In this document: positions 25,908-35,789 of the stretch, piece by piece
Layout: the number at the start of each line of letters is the position of its first letter
How positions within the stretch are numbered: the first letter of the stretch is position 1
From: Phycisphaerales bacterium
Lineage (GTDB): Bacteria; Planctomycetota; Phycisphaerae; Phycisphaerales; UBA1924
Assembly (NCBI GenBank): GCA_016699835.1
Contig: CP064987.1
Coordinates: forward strand, 1,240,001-1,304,000
Reading direction: 5' to 3'
Length of the DNA stretch: 64,000 nt
Made by a program: the position numbers and the translations under genes
The notes under the pieces: model-generated
The model's database searches: none
What the model saw: the letters and a program-made list of their open reading frames with translations, nothing else
Told to the model about the DNA's origin: nothing

Positions 25908-26405
25908 TCACGCGCCCGCCGGACTTCCCGAATCCGATCGCCCGCGTTTCACGAGGCGTGAACCCACGACAAAGGCCCCGGCGCCCAGGAGGGGCGCGGC
26001 GAAGGAGAACCAGATCGGCTCCTTGCCCCCCGTGGAGAGGTCCTTCCCGATCTGCTCGAGGTACTCCATCGTGGTCTGGCCCTCGGCCTTGGGTGTGCGA
26101 GCCGGGGGATCGGGCTTGTTCATGTTCTGGATCGCGCCGAAGAGGCCATAGGCGATCATGATCCCGGCGACGACCAGGGCGGGCTTCCACGAGCGGGCGA
26201 TCACGCTGCAGAGCATCCCGCCGAGGACGGCGATGAGCGTGCCGCCGGCGAGCACGACGATGTTGAAGGTGGTGGTCGTCCAGTACTCGTTGGGGCGGAG
26301 GGTGCCATCGATGCCCAGGATGAGCATGGCGGCGAGGAAGAGCAGGCCGATGGCGATGGATGTGACGATGTACGAGACGACGACGGCGATGACTTTGCGA
26401 AGCAT
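25908..26405 (-). CDS. Four-span membrane protein, unknown function
   Basis: 165 residues from ATG 26405, with GGAGGT upstream (minus strand). Membrane helices lie near residues 3-30 (VIAVVVSYIVTSIAIGLLFL), 45-68, 72-92 and 130-150, with a cytoplasmic-looking loop NKPDPPARTPKAEGQTTMEY before the last. It is divergent from the flavoprotein gene at 26516 (110 bp between start codons) and lies 82 bp from the gap start. Confidence 0.7.
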   Translation of the reverse strand: MLRKVIAVVVSYIVTSIAIGLLFLAAMLILGIDGTLRPNEYWTTTTFNIVVLAGGTLIAVLGGMLCSVIARSWKPALVVAGIMIAYGLFGAIQNMNKPDPPARTPKAEGQTTMEYLEQIGKDLSTGGKEPIWFSFAAPLLGAGAFVVGSRLVKRGRSDSGSPAGA

Positions 26406-26515
26406 GGCGGAACCTCCGGGAATGTGTGCGGTCACGGTCGGCATCCCCACCGTGCTCTGCACCCTTCGCCAGGTATCGTAACAGAATCCGGGCCGGCGCA
26501 CTACCGTCCGCGTGC

Positions 26516-27898
26516 ATGGCGCATGACGCGGACATCGTGGTGGTCGGAGCCGGGGCGGCGGGGCTGTTCGCGAGCGTGTGGGCGGCGAGGACGTTGGCGG
26601 CGGCAGGATCGGGAGCGCGCGGGGGTGCCCTGGCACGCGTGATCGCCGTGGATGGGGCGTCGAAACTGGGGGCGAAGATCCTGGTGGCGGGCGGCGGGCG
26701 ATGCAACGTGACGCACCACAGCGTGGACGAGTCGGCGTACGCGGGTTCGACGAGGCCAGCGATCCGCAAGGTGCTGCGGGCGTTTAGCGTCGAGCGCACG
26801 GTCGAGTTCTTCGCGTCGCGCGGCGTGGAACTCAAACGCGAGGAGACGGGGAAACTCTTTCCCACGACGGATCGCGCGGGGGACGTGCTCCACGCGCTGC
26901 TCGGCGCGGCCCGCGAGGCGGGTGTCGAGATCCGACATCCGTGGCGCGTGGGGCGAGTCGTGCGCGAGAGTGGCGACACGAGCGGTGGCTTCGGATTCAT
27001 CATCGAGCGTGAGGACGGGGCGGCGAGCCTGCGGGCACGGCGGGTGATCCTCGCGATGGGTGGGAAGTCGCTGCCGAAGACGGGTTCGGATGGGAGCGGC
27101 TTCGAGGTGGCGCGGTCGCTCGGGCATTCGATCACGCCGCACACGTTTCCGGCCCTTGTGCCGATGCTTCTTGAGAAGGGCGATCCGCTCACGGAGTTGA
27201 GCGGGATCACGGTGCGTGCCGGGGTGACGCTTCGCGCGGGGACCGGGAAGAAACTGGTGACGTTCGTGAACTCGGTGCTCTTCACGCACTTCGGGCTTTC
27301 CGGGCCGGGGGTGTTGGATATCAGCCGGTATTGGACGGCGGCACGATTGGGATCGGGAGTCGCGAACGATCGGCCTGATCCCGAGGCTCGGCTGGAGATG
27401 AATCTGATTCCCGATGAAACGTTCGGGTCGCTCGACGCTCTGTTACTTCGTGCAGCGGAAACAGGAAGCGACCTGGGCGTGGCGCGATGGCTGGGGAACG
27501 AGTTCAACATTCCCGAGCGGCTGGCGCGGGTGCTCGCGATTCAAGCGGGCGTCGAGCCGGGTGCACGAGTGCGGTCGCTCTCGCGCGAGGCCCGGCGGGC
27601 GGTGTCGCGGAGCGTGACGGAGTTTCCGCTGCGCGTGATCGGCGATCGTGGCTATCTCTTTGCCGAAGCGACGGCCGGGGGCGTGCCACTAGCGGAGATC
27701 GATCTCGCGACCATGGAGAGCCGCATCATGCCCGGGCTGCATCTGTGCGGCGAGATGTGCGACGTGGACGGACGGATCGGCGGGTTCAACTTCCAGTGGG
27801 CGTGGAGCAGCGGGCACGTCGCGGGTGTCGGTGCGGCACGGGGGGATCGCCTCGGACCCAGAGGCGAATTGATCGCACATGAATCTGGGAAGGAGTAG
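26516..27898 (+). CDS. HI0933/BaiN-family flavoprotein
   Basis: 460 residues from ATG 26516. It has an FAD-binding Rossmann motif VVVGAGAAGLFASVWAAR at the N-terminus and the family signature SKLGAKILVAGGGRCNVTH. VILAMGGKSLPKTGSDGSGF and the C-terminal GYLFAEATAGGVPLAEID and GFNFQWAWSSGHVAG are also typical. HI0933-like proteins (BaiN/RdsA) are NAD(P)H- or FAD-dependent oxidoreductases whose substrates are mostly unknown. An upstream in-frame ATG at 26426 would extend it, but that part is not conserved-looking. Confidence 0.88.
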   Translation: MAHDADIVVVGAGAAGLFASVWAARTLAAAGSGARGGALARVIAVDGASKLGAKILVAGGGRCNVTHHSVDESAYAGSTRPAIRKVLRAFSVERTVEFFASRGVELKREETGKLFPTTDRAGDVLHALLGAAREAGVEIRHPWRVGRVVRESGDTSGGFGFIIEREDGAASLRARRVILAMGGKSLPKTGSDGSGFEVARSLGHSITPHTFPALVPMLLEKGDPLTELSGITVRAGVTLRAGTGKKLVTFVNSVLFTHFGLSGPGVLDISRYWTAARLGSGVANDRPDPEARLEMNLIPDETFGSLDALLLRAAETGSDLGVARWLGNEFNIPERLARVLAIQAGVEPGARVRSLSREARRAVSRSVTEFPLRVIGDRGYLFAEATAGGVPLAEIDLATMESRIMPGLHLCGEMCDVDGRIGGFNFQWAWSSGHVAGVGAARGDRLGPRGELIAHESGKE

Positions 27899-27946
27899 GG
27901 TCGCATAGAGGGTTGGGTGCGAAATGCACCCGTACACTCCTCGCAC

Positions 27947-29575
27947 ATGTGGCGTGGGATCTCGCTGGCGAACAAGTGCGTGTTGCTCTTTGGCGGAGCG
28001 GTGATCGTCATCGTTCTGGCCGCGCTCGTCGTGCCATGGTTCCGCATGACGGACCTGATCGACAGCGGGCAGCGTGAACTCTCGCGGACGCTCGTGGGGC
28101 AGTGGCAGCGATGGGAGAACCAGGCGTCGAGCGGTACGGACGGGATCGACGGAACGGGTGTGGCGGACGGCACGGGTGAACCTCGCACGGCCTCGACGTC
28201 GGGCCTGATCGAGCGCGGCGGCGTGGTGGCGCGTCGTCTGGACGCGGACGAGGCGGCGTCGCTCGCGAAGACCGATCGTTTCGTGGCCAAGGCCCTCGAG
28301 CACTTCGGCGATCACCCCGAGACGGGCGAGTTGCAGGTCTCGCGGTGGGTCGGGACGACGCGAGAGTATCGGTATGCCTCGGCGATCCGAGGCGAAATGG
28401 GCGAGGTCGACGCGATCATCGTCCTTGATCGACGGAGTGTTGAGGCGACGAGATTGCTCGTGCTCAACACGGTCTTCCTGTTCTCCGCGGGTGCCGTCGT
28501 TCTGGCGCTCTCGCTCGCCGTGTTCTATTTTCTCCTGCAGAAAGTGATCCTCAGCCCGGTGCGATCGCTGCGGGATACGGCGGAACTCGTCCGCGAGGGG
28601 CACCTGGAGATCCGATCGGAGATCCAGACCGGCGACGAGTTCGAGGAACTGGCCGAGACCTTCAACTCCATGCTCGCGGACATGCAGCTCTCGCAGGACC
28701 AGTTGCGGGCGATCAACGCCGCACTGGACCTCAAGATCCACGAACTCGCGACGAGCAACCGCTCGCTGTACGAGACGGCGAAGCTCAAGGGCGACTTCCT
28801 CGCGAACGTCAGCCACGAGTTGCGCACGCCGCTGAACTCGATCATCGGGTTCGCGGAGTTGCTGCTCGACATCGCGAGGCAGGACGCGTCGGGGCTGGCC
28901 GAGCCCGAGCCGGCGCTCCTGAAGCGAATCCGGTATGGCGAGAACATCGTCTACGCCGGGCGGAACCTGCTGTCGCTCATCAACACGCTGCTGGACATGG
29001 CGAAACTCGAGGCGGGAAAGGTTGAACTGAACCTGGCGCCGATGGTTCTGAAGGACGCGTGCGAGGCGCTCGTGGGACTGGCGCATCCGCTGGCGGACAA
29101 GAAGGGGATCCAACTCGGGCTGGAGATGGACGAGGGACTGCCGTCGATCCGGACGGACGCGAAGCGGTTCCAGCAGGTGATCTTCAACTTCCTCTCGAAC
29201 GCGGTGAAGTTCACAGAGGGCCAGGACAAGACGGGGCGAGTGGGGCGCGTGGTGCTGCGGGCGGAGCGACTGCACGGTGCCGCCCCGGGCGAGAGCGGCG
29301 AGACGGAGAAGGTACGCGTGTCGGTGATCGACAATGGGCCTGGCATCCCCAAGGACGAGCAGGCGAAGGTCTTCGACAAGTTCTATCAGGTCGAGGGCGG
29401 GCACACGCGCGAGCACGCCGGGACGGGGCTGGGCCTCGCGATCTCGAAGGAACTCGCGGCGGCCCTGGGAGGCGAGATCCAACTGGTCTCGGAGAGCGGG
29501 CGCGGGGCGATGTTCAGCCTGATCCTCCCGGTTGAGGGTCCGAGAAGCGCCGTGGAGGTTCAGGCACGCGTGTGA
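27947..29575 (+). CDS. Membrane sensor histidine kinase with HAMP domain
   Basis: 542 residues from ATG 27947. A first membrane helix (VLLFGGAVIVIVLAALVVPW, ~10-30) and a second (VFLFSAGAVVLALSLAVFYFL, ~165-190) enclose an extracytoplasmic sensor region. HAMP follows (VILSPVRSLRDTAELV), then the H-box FLANVSHELRTPLNSIIGFA (phosphorylated His), N-box FNFLSNAVKFTE, G1 VIDNGPGIPKDEQAKVF and G2 GTGLGLAISKELA. There is no response-regulator gene next to it, so it is an orphan kinase. It precedes miaB by 65 bases. Confidence 0.92.
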   Translation: MWRGISLANKCVLLFGGAVIVIVLAALVVPWFRMTDLIDSGQRELSRTLVGQWQRWENQASSGTDGIDGTGVADGTGEPRTASTSGLIERGGVVARRLDADEAASLAKTDRFVAKALEHFGDHPETGELQVSRWVGTTREYRYASAIRGEMGEVDAIIVLDRRSVEATRLLVLNTVFLFSAGAVVLALSLAVFYFLLQKVILSPVRSLRDTAELVREGHLEIRSEIQTGDEFEELAETFNSMLADMQLSQDQLRAINAALDLKIHELATSNRSLYETAKLKGDFLANVSHELRTPLNSIIGFAELLLDIARQDASGLAEPEPALLKRIRYGENIVYAGRNLLSLINTLLDMAKLEAGKVELNLAPMVLKDACEALVGLAHPLADKKGIQLGLEMDEGLPSIRTDAKRFQQVIFNFLSNAVKFTEGQDKTGRVGRVVLRAERLHGAAPGESGETEKVRVSVIDNGPGIPKDEQAKVFDKFYQVEGGHTREHAGTGLGLAISKELAAALGGEIQLVSESGRGAMFSLILPVEGPRSAVEVQARV

Positions 29576-29640
29576 GGCGGCGAACGACTGACGATCGCGC
29601 CGAAACGCGTGATTTCGCGCCCGTTCCTACTATTCCCGCC

Positions 29641-31395
29641 ATGTCCGTGATCGATGCCAAACCCGCCGTTTCCATGAGCGCCGCCGCACCGCGTGCGGCG
29701 GTGTATCTCGAGACGTTCGGCTGTCAGATGAACGAACTCGACAGCGAGTTGGTCATCGGTCAGTTGCGTTCGCTGGGCTATTCGATGACGGAAAATCCCG
29801 AGGCCGCGGGCGTGGTGCTCTACAACACGTGCTCGGTGCGCGAGCACGCGGAGCAGAAGGTGTGGTCACGCCTGGGCGAACTCAAGGAACGCAAGACGCG
29901 CGAGCCGGGGCTAGTCGTCGGCGTGCTCGGGTGCATGGCCGAGCGTGACGGACAGGACCTCATCCGCCGGATGCCGGTCGTGGATGTGATGTGCGGGCCT
30001 GGGGAACTGGACAAGTTGCCGGCGCTCCTCGACAACGCGGTGCGCACGCGGGCGTCTTTGGTCGCCGATGCGGACGATCACAGTGTCGCGGCCATCGTCT
30101 CGGCGCGACAGGTGGCGTTGCAGGGTGGATCATCGCGAAGGAGCGCAACGCTCGCCGCCGCCGAGGACACTCTGGAGATGCTGGACCTCTCGAGGTCGAT
30201 CTCGCCGGTGGAGACGGGAGCCAAGGGTCGCTCGGCATATGTCCGCATCACGCGTGGCTGCAACAAGTTCTGCACCTACTGCGTCGTGCCCTTCACACGC
30301 GGGGCGGAGATCCATCGTCCACCAGAGCACATCCTCGAGGAGTGCCAGCGCCTCGCGGACGCGGGCGTGATCGAGGTCACGCTCCTCGGGCAGACGGTCA
30401 ACCACTATCGATTCGAGCACGGGTCGAGCGTCTCGATCAACGGCGTGATGCAGCCGCAGAAGGGTCGCGTGTACGCGAGAAGCGACGAGCGGCGCGACGC
30501 TTTCGCGGGGGAGCGCGTGACGACGTTTGCGGATCTGCTCGACCAGATCCACGAGCGTGTGCCGGCGATCAGGCGACTGCGCTTCGTGACGAGTTATCCG
30601 CGCGACTTCGGCGACGACGTGCTGAGCGTCATCCGCGATCGTCCTCGTATCTGCCGATATCTGCATGTCCCGGCCCAGTCCGGCTCGGACCGGATGCTCA
30701 AACTCATGAACCGCGGCTACAGCGTGGGCGAGTACCTCGAGTTCCTCGATCGGGCGCGACAGTTCCTTGATCAGCCCAAGATCGGGAGGCCGCTGATGCT
30801 CTCGGGCGACTTCATCGTTGGATTCCCCACAGAGACAGAAGAAGACTTCGAGGCAACACGGTCGCTCCTCGCGCGGGCACGATACAAGAACTCGTTCATC
30901 TTCAAGTACTCGCCACGTCCGAGCACGGTCGCGATCGATCGCTTCGAGGACGACGTCCCCGAGAGCGTGAAACGCCGGCGGAACAACACGCTGCTCGCGG
31001 ACCAGACCGAGATCGGGCGCGCGGCCCACGAGTCGATCGTGGGGATGGAGGCCGACGTGCTGGTCGAGGGGCTCTCGCGGCGTGAACGCAAGAGGCGTGA
31101 AGAGTCACCCAGGCACGCGGGCGTGGCGCTCACGATCGGTGGTCGCATGGCGGGCGAGTCGGCGAGCGGAGCATCGTGTGGCTCGGCGTGTGGTGGAAAC
31201 GAGACGGGCGAGAGCGTGTCGGACACGAATGCAGACACCACGGTGCAGGTCAGCGGACGGACCGATGGCGACGTGATCGCGTTCTTTGAGATCGGCGGCG
31301 AGGCCGAGGCGGAACGGCTCGCGGGTCGGATCGTGCGCGTGCGGATTGACTCGGCCAGCGCGCTGGGCGTGAACGCGACGCTGATCACGACGTAA
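29641..31395 (+). CDS. miaB: tRNA-2-methylthio-N6-dimethylallyladenosine synthase MiaB
   Basis: 584 residues from ATG 29641. It adds the 2-methylthio group to i6A37 of tRNAs that read UNN codons. N-terminal domain cysteines are in ETFGCQMNELDSE, YNTCSVREHA and GVLGCMAE; the radical-SAM cluster is in RGCNKFCTYCVVPFTRG. RLRFVTSYPRDF and ILKYSPRPST-type segments follow, and a TRAM-like C-terminus. It is ~130 residues longer than E. coli MiaB, from insertions after SVRA and in the region RVYARSDERRDAFAGER, and from a Gly/Ser-rich stretch before TRAM. The three Cys of each cluster are intact. Confidence 0.93.
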   Translation: MSVIDAKPAVSMSAAAPRAAVYLETFGCQMNELDSELVIGQLRSLGYSMTENPEAAGVVLYNTCSVREHAEQKVWSRLGELKERKTREPGLVVGVLGCMAERDGQDLIRRMPVVDVMCGPGELDKLPALLDNAVRTRASLVADADDHSVAAIVSARQVALQGGSSRRSATLAAAEDTLEMLDLSRSISPVETGAKGRSAYVRITRGCNKFCTYCVVPFTRGAEIHRPPEHILEECQRLADAGVIEVTLLGQTVNHYRFEHGSSVSINGVMQPQKGRVYARSDERRDAFAGERVTTFADLLDQIHERVPAIRRLRFVTSYPRDFGDDVLSVIRDRPRICRYLHVPAQSGSDRMLKLMNRGYSVGEYLEFLDRARQFLDQPKIGRPLMLSGDFIVGFPTETEEDFEATRSLLARARYKNSFIFKYSPRPSTVAIDRFEDDVPESVKRRRNNTLLADQTEIGRAAHESIVGMEADVLVEGLSRRERKRREESPRHAGVALTIGGRMAGESASGASCGSACGGNETGESVSDTNADTTVQVSGRTDGDVIAFFEIGGEAEAERLAGRIVRVRIDSASALGVNATLITT

Positions 31396-31420
31396 TCGAA
31401 CTCACACCCAATCCATCAAC

Positions 31421-32011
31421 TCAGGCGTGGAACTTGCGGCAGGATTCCACGAGCGCGACGGCCACGCTCTTGGCAAACTCGCGCTGCTTGGGGTCCTTGA
31501 TCTCCCCCTCGGCGTCGAAGGCCTCGTGGGCCTTGGCGAGCGCGAACTGCTGGGGGATGACCAGGACCTGCACGTGGGAGAGGAGCGCACGCACGGGCGC
31601 CAGCCCACGAAGGCCACCGAGCGCGCCCGGCGAGGCCGAGTACAACCCGCAGATCTTGTTCAGGAAGCATGCGTATGGCACCTCGGGCTTCCCGTCGTAT
31701 CCCATCGGGCGCGTGAGCCAGTCGATGGTGTTCTTAAAGACGGCGGACATCGAGCCGTTGTACTCGGGGGCGGCGATCAGGAGCCCGTGGTGATCGAGAA
31801 AGAGTTTCTTGAGTTTCTTCGCGTTCTCGGGGAGACCCGAGGCGTTCTCCACATCCTCGTCATAGACGGGCATCGCGAAGTCGCGGAGATCGATCGTGGT
31901 GACATCCGCTCCGGCCTCGCGGGCCATGCGAGCGCCCGCGTGGGCGAGTTTCTTGTTGAATGAGCCGGTGCGGAGGCTGCCGGCGAAGGCGAGTATCTTG
32001 GGCTTGGACAT
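31421..32011 (-). CDS. NADPH-dependent FMN reductase
   Basis: 196 residues from ATG 32011, with AAGGAG nine bases upstream. Flavodoxin-like fold: AFAGSLRTGSFNKKLA (FMN phosphate loop), PVYDEDVENASGLPE, LIAAPEYNGSMSAVFKNTID (ring-binding) and LYSASPGALGGLRG. It belongs to the NADPH-dependent FMN/azo/chromate/quinone reductase family (ArsH/ChrR relatives). It ends 25 bp from the convergent miaB. The physiological acceptor is unknown. Confidence 0.88.
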   Translation of the reverse strand: MSKPKILAFAGSLRTGSFNKKLAHAGARMAREAGADVTTIDLRDFAMPVYDEDVENASGLPENAKKLKKLFLDHHGLLIAAPEYNGSMSAVFKNTIDWLTRPMGYDGKPEVPYACFLNKICGLYSASPGALGGLRGLAPVRALLSHVQVLVIPQQFALAKAHEAFDAEGEIKDPKQREFAKSVAVALVESCRKFHA

Positions 32012-32054
32012 CGTCGCTCCTTGTGGATTCGTTTGGACGTTGGCGAGGATTCGA

Positions 32055-32075
32055 TGCACAGGCAGGCCGCCTGGT
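32055..32075. repeat. Weak REP-like palindrome
   Basis: GCACAGGCAGGCCGCCTG is a variant of the CAGGCG...CGCCTG element and lies upstream of the FMN reductase gene. Low similarity. Confidence 0.35.
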
Positions 32076-32129
32076 TTCGCGGGCGGGCTGTGTTCGGATG
32101 CGGGACGGGGACGATAGCCGGGCGGAGCA

Positions 32130-32942
32130 CTACGCCCGTCCGATGACATACACCACGTAATCCGGATCGAGGCGGTCATGTTCGTCCATCGGACGCACAT
32201 ATGCGTTCCCGAGGTGGTCCACGGCCTCACCGAGCGAATCATGCACCTCGACCGCCCTAAACCCAGCCTCGAGCATCGCGTCCTTCAGTTCCGCCATGGA
32301 CCAGAGGCGCCAGTCGTACACGAACGCATCTCGGATTGTCCGCATTGTGCCATCGATCTCTCGCACATCGAAGTGGATCGCGTTGAGGACGCGGCTGCTG
32401 ACGGCATTCGCGTCGCGCTGCTCCCAGTGATAGGTGATGCGCTCGCCATTGGGCCCACGAAGGCGCTTGCGCGTCGTGCCGAGGCGAAACGCGGACTCGC
32501 CGCCATAGAGATCGGCCACCAGCACGCCGCCCAGTCGAAGGCACGCGCGGGCGTGACGGAGATACTTGAGAAGCGAGAGGCGATCGTGGAAGTAGCCCAG
32601 TGGGAAGTTGGTCGCGGCGACGATGTCGGCTTTCAGTCGACACGCCATGACGTCACGAGCCATGACCCGCAGCCGATCGCGGTGCTCACGCGGCGTCCGG
32701 CGCTCGGCGAGTCTCACCACGGCCTGCACGGCATCAACCGCGATCGCACGATGGCACGAGTCCAGTTCCAACCAGCCACGGGCGAGGGCGGCCGTCCCGG
32801 AGAAATCCTCGCGAAGGATGCGCGGCGATCCGGCGTGCACGGCCCGCAGGAATCGCGACATCGCGAGCGGCGCCGTCACCGCGAGTTCGTAGAGCGCGAA
32901 GCGATCGAGACTGGGACTCTTGCGTGGCGTCCGTCGCGGCAT
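32130..32942 (-). CDS. SAM-dependent methyltransferase (class I)
   Basis: 270 residues from ATG 32942. Features are SPRILREDFSGTAALARGW (AdoMet loop; EDFSGTAAL instead of the usual DxGxGxG), AIAVDAVQAV, KADIVAATNFPLGYF and GGVLVADLYGGESAF. The layout suits a small-molecule or protein methyltransferase; the substrate is unknown. The start codon is two bases from the stop of the ABC permease at 32945, so it is likely the third gene of that operon. Confidence 0.85.
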   Translation of the reverse strand: MPRRTPRKSPSLDRFALYELAVTAPLAMSRFLRAVHAGSPRILREDFSGTAALARGWLELDSCHRAIAVDAVQAVVRLAERRTPREHRDRLRVMARDVMACRLKADIVAATNFPLGYFHDRLSLLKYLRHARACLRLGGVLVADLYGGESAFRLGTTRKRLRGPNGERITYHWEQRDANAVSSRVLNAIHFDVREIDGTMRTIRDAFVYDWRLWSMAELKDAMLEAGFRAVEVHDSLGEAVDHLGNAYVRPMDEHDRLDPDYVVYVIGRA

Positions 32943-32944
32943 GG

Positions 32945-34432
32945 TCACGCCATCCACACCCAGCGGACGAGCGTCCTCAGGTTCGGCGGCTTGCCATAGA
33001 GCAGGACACCGACGCGGAAGATCTTCGCCGCCATCTTGATCATGAGAATGACCGCGACGACGCCGATCACCGCCGAGAGGGCGAGTTGCCACATCGGCGG
33101 CGGCGAGGAGGACGTGAGCCTCAGGACCATCACGAACCCATTGACCGGCGGGAGAAACGAGAGCGCCGTCGCGAGCACGCCGTCGGGGTTGTAGATGATG
33201 GGCATCATCAGGAGCAGCGGCGTCATCACCACGATCATGATGGGCATCATGAGCGCCTGGGCCTCGTGGATGTCGGTGACCGCAGAGCCGACCGCGGCCA
33301 TGAGCGAGGCGATCATGAAGAACGTGATGAAGAAGAAGACGATGAGCCAGAGGAGTTTCTGGAACGAGACGATGTACGCGAGGCCAAAGAGGATCAGCCC
33401 GCCCGAGCCGAGGCCGGAGTAGATGAACAGGATCAACGCCGCGGCGGCGAGTTGACCGATCATCTTGCCCGTCATCAGTTGCACCGGACTGACGGCACTC
33501 AGCAGGATCTCCATCACGCGGTTGGATTTCTCCTCGATCGTCGACGCGAGGAGGTACTGCCCGCCCGTGAAGACGGAGATCCACAGGAGCATCATGAACG
33601 CGAGCGGGACGATCATCTGCTGGGCCGCGCCGTGCGAGCGATCGCCCTCGGTGGTCACGGCGACGGTCTCTGGAGAGGCAACATTCATCGCGGCGCGAAC
33701 CGTCGCGGCGTCCAGCCCGACGTCTTTGAGCCGCACATCCACGATCGCGTCGCGGACGATCGACGAGATGAGCGCCTGCACGCGGACATCGAGATCGGGC
33801 GTGATATACAGCGTGTAGCCGCCGAACTCGTGGGCTTTGGCGGCCGTGGAACTGTTAGGACCCGGATCCTCCACGGCCCCCGCGTTGGCGTCCAGGACGA
33901 TCAGGGCAAGACGCCCGCCGGTCTTGGCCTTGGCTTCGAGGATCGGGGACTTGGCTTCCTTGATGTCCGCATCGCGATCGAGGATCCGAGCGGTCAGCGC
34001 GGGCGCTTCACCGATGACGACGTCGAGGGCGGTCTTGAGGCCGTCTTGAACAGCGGCGTTGGTGTCGGTGGACGGCGATTGCGTCTGACCTTCGATCGCC
34101 GAATCCGATTCATCCTTCCTCTGTGGCTCTACTTCGGGCACGGCGACGCTCGGCATCGCGTCCCGGGCTTCCGACTCGAAGGCCTCACGCCGCGAGCGGA
34201 TGGCCTCGGGCGTGATGCGCTCGGCGAGCAGCCGCCCGATTTCCCCGGACTCCGACTGGTCGATCACGGCGATCTCGCCGACGACCGCGGGGGGCTTGAG
34301 GTTGACGAGTTTCATCGCCGCCCCGACCGAGACGAGGATGATGACGGGCACGATGAGGACCCCAGCGAGGAACGCCTTGGTCAGGACCGTCGCCGTGAAC
34401 TCACGCCACGCCACACTGAGAATCCGCTGCAT
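32945..34432 (-). CDS. ABC-2 type transporter permease (NatB-like)
   Basis: 495 residues from ATG 34432. The N-terminal helix is MQRILSVAWREFTATVLTKA; a long extracytoplasmic domain (~residues 50-290) precedes about six membrane helices from QMIVPLAFMMLLWISVF onward. GGQYLLASTIEEKSNRVMEILLSAVSP matches the conserved segment of NatB/YhaP-type permeases in sodium or drug export ABC systems. It works with the ATPase at 34584 (151 bp upstream) and is followed by the methyltransferase. Confidence 0.88.
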   Translation of the reverse strand: MQRILSVAWREFTATVLTKAFLAGVLIVPVIILVSVGAAMKLVNLKPPAVVGEIAVIDQSESGEIGRLLAERITPEAIRSRREAFESEARDAMPSVAVPEVEPQRKDESDSAIEGQTQSPSTDTNAAVQDGLKTALDVVIGEAPALTARILDRDADIKEAKSPILEAKAKTGGRLALIVLDANAGAVEDPGPNSSTAAKAHEFGGYTLYITPDLDVRVQALISSIVRDAIVDVRLKDVGLDAATVRAAMNVASPETVAVTTEGDRSHGAAQQMIVPLAFMMLLWISVFTGGQYLLASTIEEKSNRVMEILLSAVSPVQLMTGKMIGQLAAAALILFIYSGLGSGGLILFGLAYIVSFQKLLWLIVFFFITFFMIASLMAAVGSAVTDIHEAQALMMPIMIVVMTPLLLMMPIIYNPDGVLATALSFLPPVNGFVMVLRLTSSSPPPMWQLALSAVIGVVAVILMIKMAAKIFRVGVLLYGKPPNLRTLVRWVWMA

Positions 34433-34456
34433 CGAACCTCCAACCTACCGGCTCTC

Positions 34457-34490
34457 GTGGCACAGGGAGGGGGGGGCGTCCCGCCTGTGC
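34457..34490. repeat. Interrupted REP-like element
   Basis: CGTGGCACAGG and CGTCCCGCCTGTG are split by a G-run (GGAGGGGGGGG), which looks like an insertion inside the CACAGGCG/CGCCTGTG palindrome. It sits in the ATPase-permease gap of the ABC exporter. Confidence 0.5.
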
Positions 34491-34583
34491 TCAACCAACT
34501 TCGATTTCTTCTTCAACGACCTTTTTCACGCATCACCCGGCACCAATCCATCGATCGCACACCGGCAAGACCCCGATGCATCG

Positions 34584-35657
34584 CTAATCCCCCGACGAAT
34601 CCCCCCGCGTCCCCGCGAGCAGGCGCACGCGTTCCTCCGGCGTGAGCGTGCCGCCCTTCACGATCTCCACGAAGACATCCTCGAGGCTCGGGCGCACGAC
34701 CTCGGCCCTCGTCGCGGGCACGACGCTCACGAGTTTGGCGAGGCTGCCCGTCGCGCTCACGCCGTCGGCGAGTTGCGCCAGCACCTGCCTGGATCGCCCG
34801 CCACGTGTCGCCCCACCAGCCCCACCATTTTCCGCTTGCCCCTCCGGCCCGATCACGCCTGAGACAAACGCGAGCGAACGCAGCGACCGCTCCGCCTCCG
34901 CCACCGAACCCACCGGATCGATCGCCACGGCACGCGGGTCAAACCGCGACCGGATCTCCTCGGGCGTGTTGTCGAGCACCTTCTTCCCCTCGTGGATCAT
35001 CACCACGCGGTCGCACAAGGCCTCGGCCTGCGACATCTGGTGCGTCGAGAAGATGATCGTCTTCCCCGCCCTTCGACGCTCGGCGATGAACCCCTGCAAC
35101 ATCCGCGCGTTCACGGGGTCCAGCCCGGAGAACGGCTCGTCGAGGATCAGCACGTCGGGGTCGTGGATAAGCGCCGACGCGAACTGGATCTTCTGCTGCA
35201 TTCCCTTGGAGAGCTCCTCGCTGCGCTTCTTCGCGACGTCGCCCAGTTCGAGCCGTGCGAGCCACTCGGCAGCCCGGCGATTCGCCTCGCCCGCGTCGAT
35301 GCCCTTGAGCCGCGCGATATACGCGAGGAAGGCCCCGACCTTCATCTTCTTGTAGAGCCCGCGCTCCTCGGGGAGATATCCGATCCGGTCCTTGCTCTTG
35401 AGTGCCGAGTCCCTCCCTAGCACGCGAACGTGACCGGAATCCGGAAACAGGATCGACATCACGATGCGGATGGTCGTGGTCTTCCCGGCGCCGTTGGGCC
35501 CGATCATGCCGATGAGTTCGCCCGCGTGGATGGTGAGGTCCAAGTTGTCCACCGCGACCTTGGGCCCGAAGGTCTTGCGCAGATTCGAGATCTCGATGAC
35601 GGGCGTGTCCAGGGGAACCTCCTGCGTCGCGATCGCGCGGGGCGTGTGTCGGTCCAT
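34584..35657 (-). CDS. ABC exporter ATP-binding protein (NatA-like)
   Basis: 357 residues from ATG 35657. Walker A is GMIGPNGAGKTTTIRIVMS, signature is EELSKGMQQKIQFASALIHD, Walker B is DVLILDEPFSGLDP and the switch His is FSTHQMSQAEA. A ~120-residue C-terminal extension follows. The LSKGMQQK signature and the neighbouring permease place it in the NatA/YhaQ group. Its C-terminal half contains RSRQVLAQLADGVSATGSL, similar to the additional domain of that group. Confidence 0.92.
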   Translation of the reverse strand: MDRHTPRAIATQEVPLDTPVIEISNLRKTFGPKVAVDNLDLTIHAGELIGMIGPNGAGKTTTIRIVMSILFPDSGHVRVLGRDSALKSKDRIGYLPEERGLYKKMKVGAFLAYIARLKGIDAGEANRRAAEWLARLELGDVAKKRSEELSKGMQQKIQFASALIHDPDVLILDEPFSGLDPVNARMLQGFIAERRRAGKTIIFSTHQMSQAEALCDRVVMIHEGKKVLDNTPEEIRSRFDPRAVAIDPVGSVAEAERSLRSLAFVSGVIGPEGQAENGGAGGATRGGRSRQVLAQLADGVSATGSLAKLVSVVPATRAEVVRPSLEDVFVEIVKGGTLTPEERVRLLAGTRGDSSGD

Positions 35658-35789
35658 TCTTCGGCGTGAGACACGGATTATTGCCCATCCACATTCAACA
35701 CTCCCAATATCACGCCGCTTCTGCTCTCACCTGCCTCCACGAACTCGCACGGCCTTCGAGTGATCGGGCGCGGATATCCTCACCCTTCC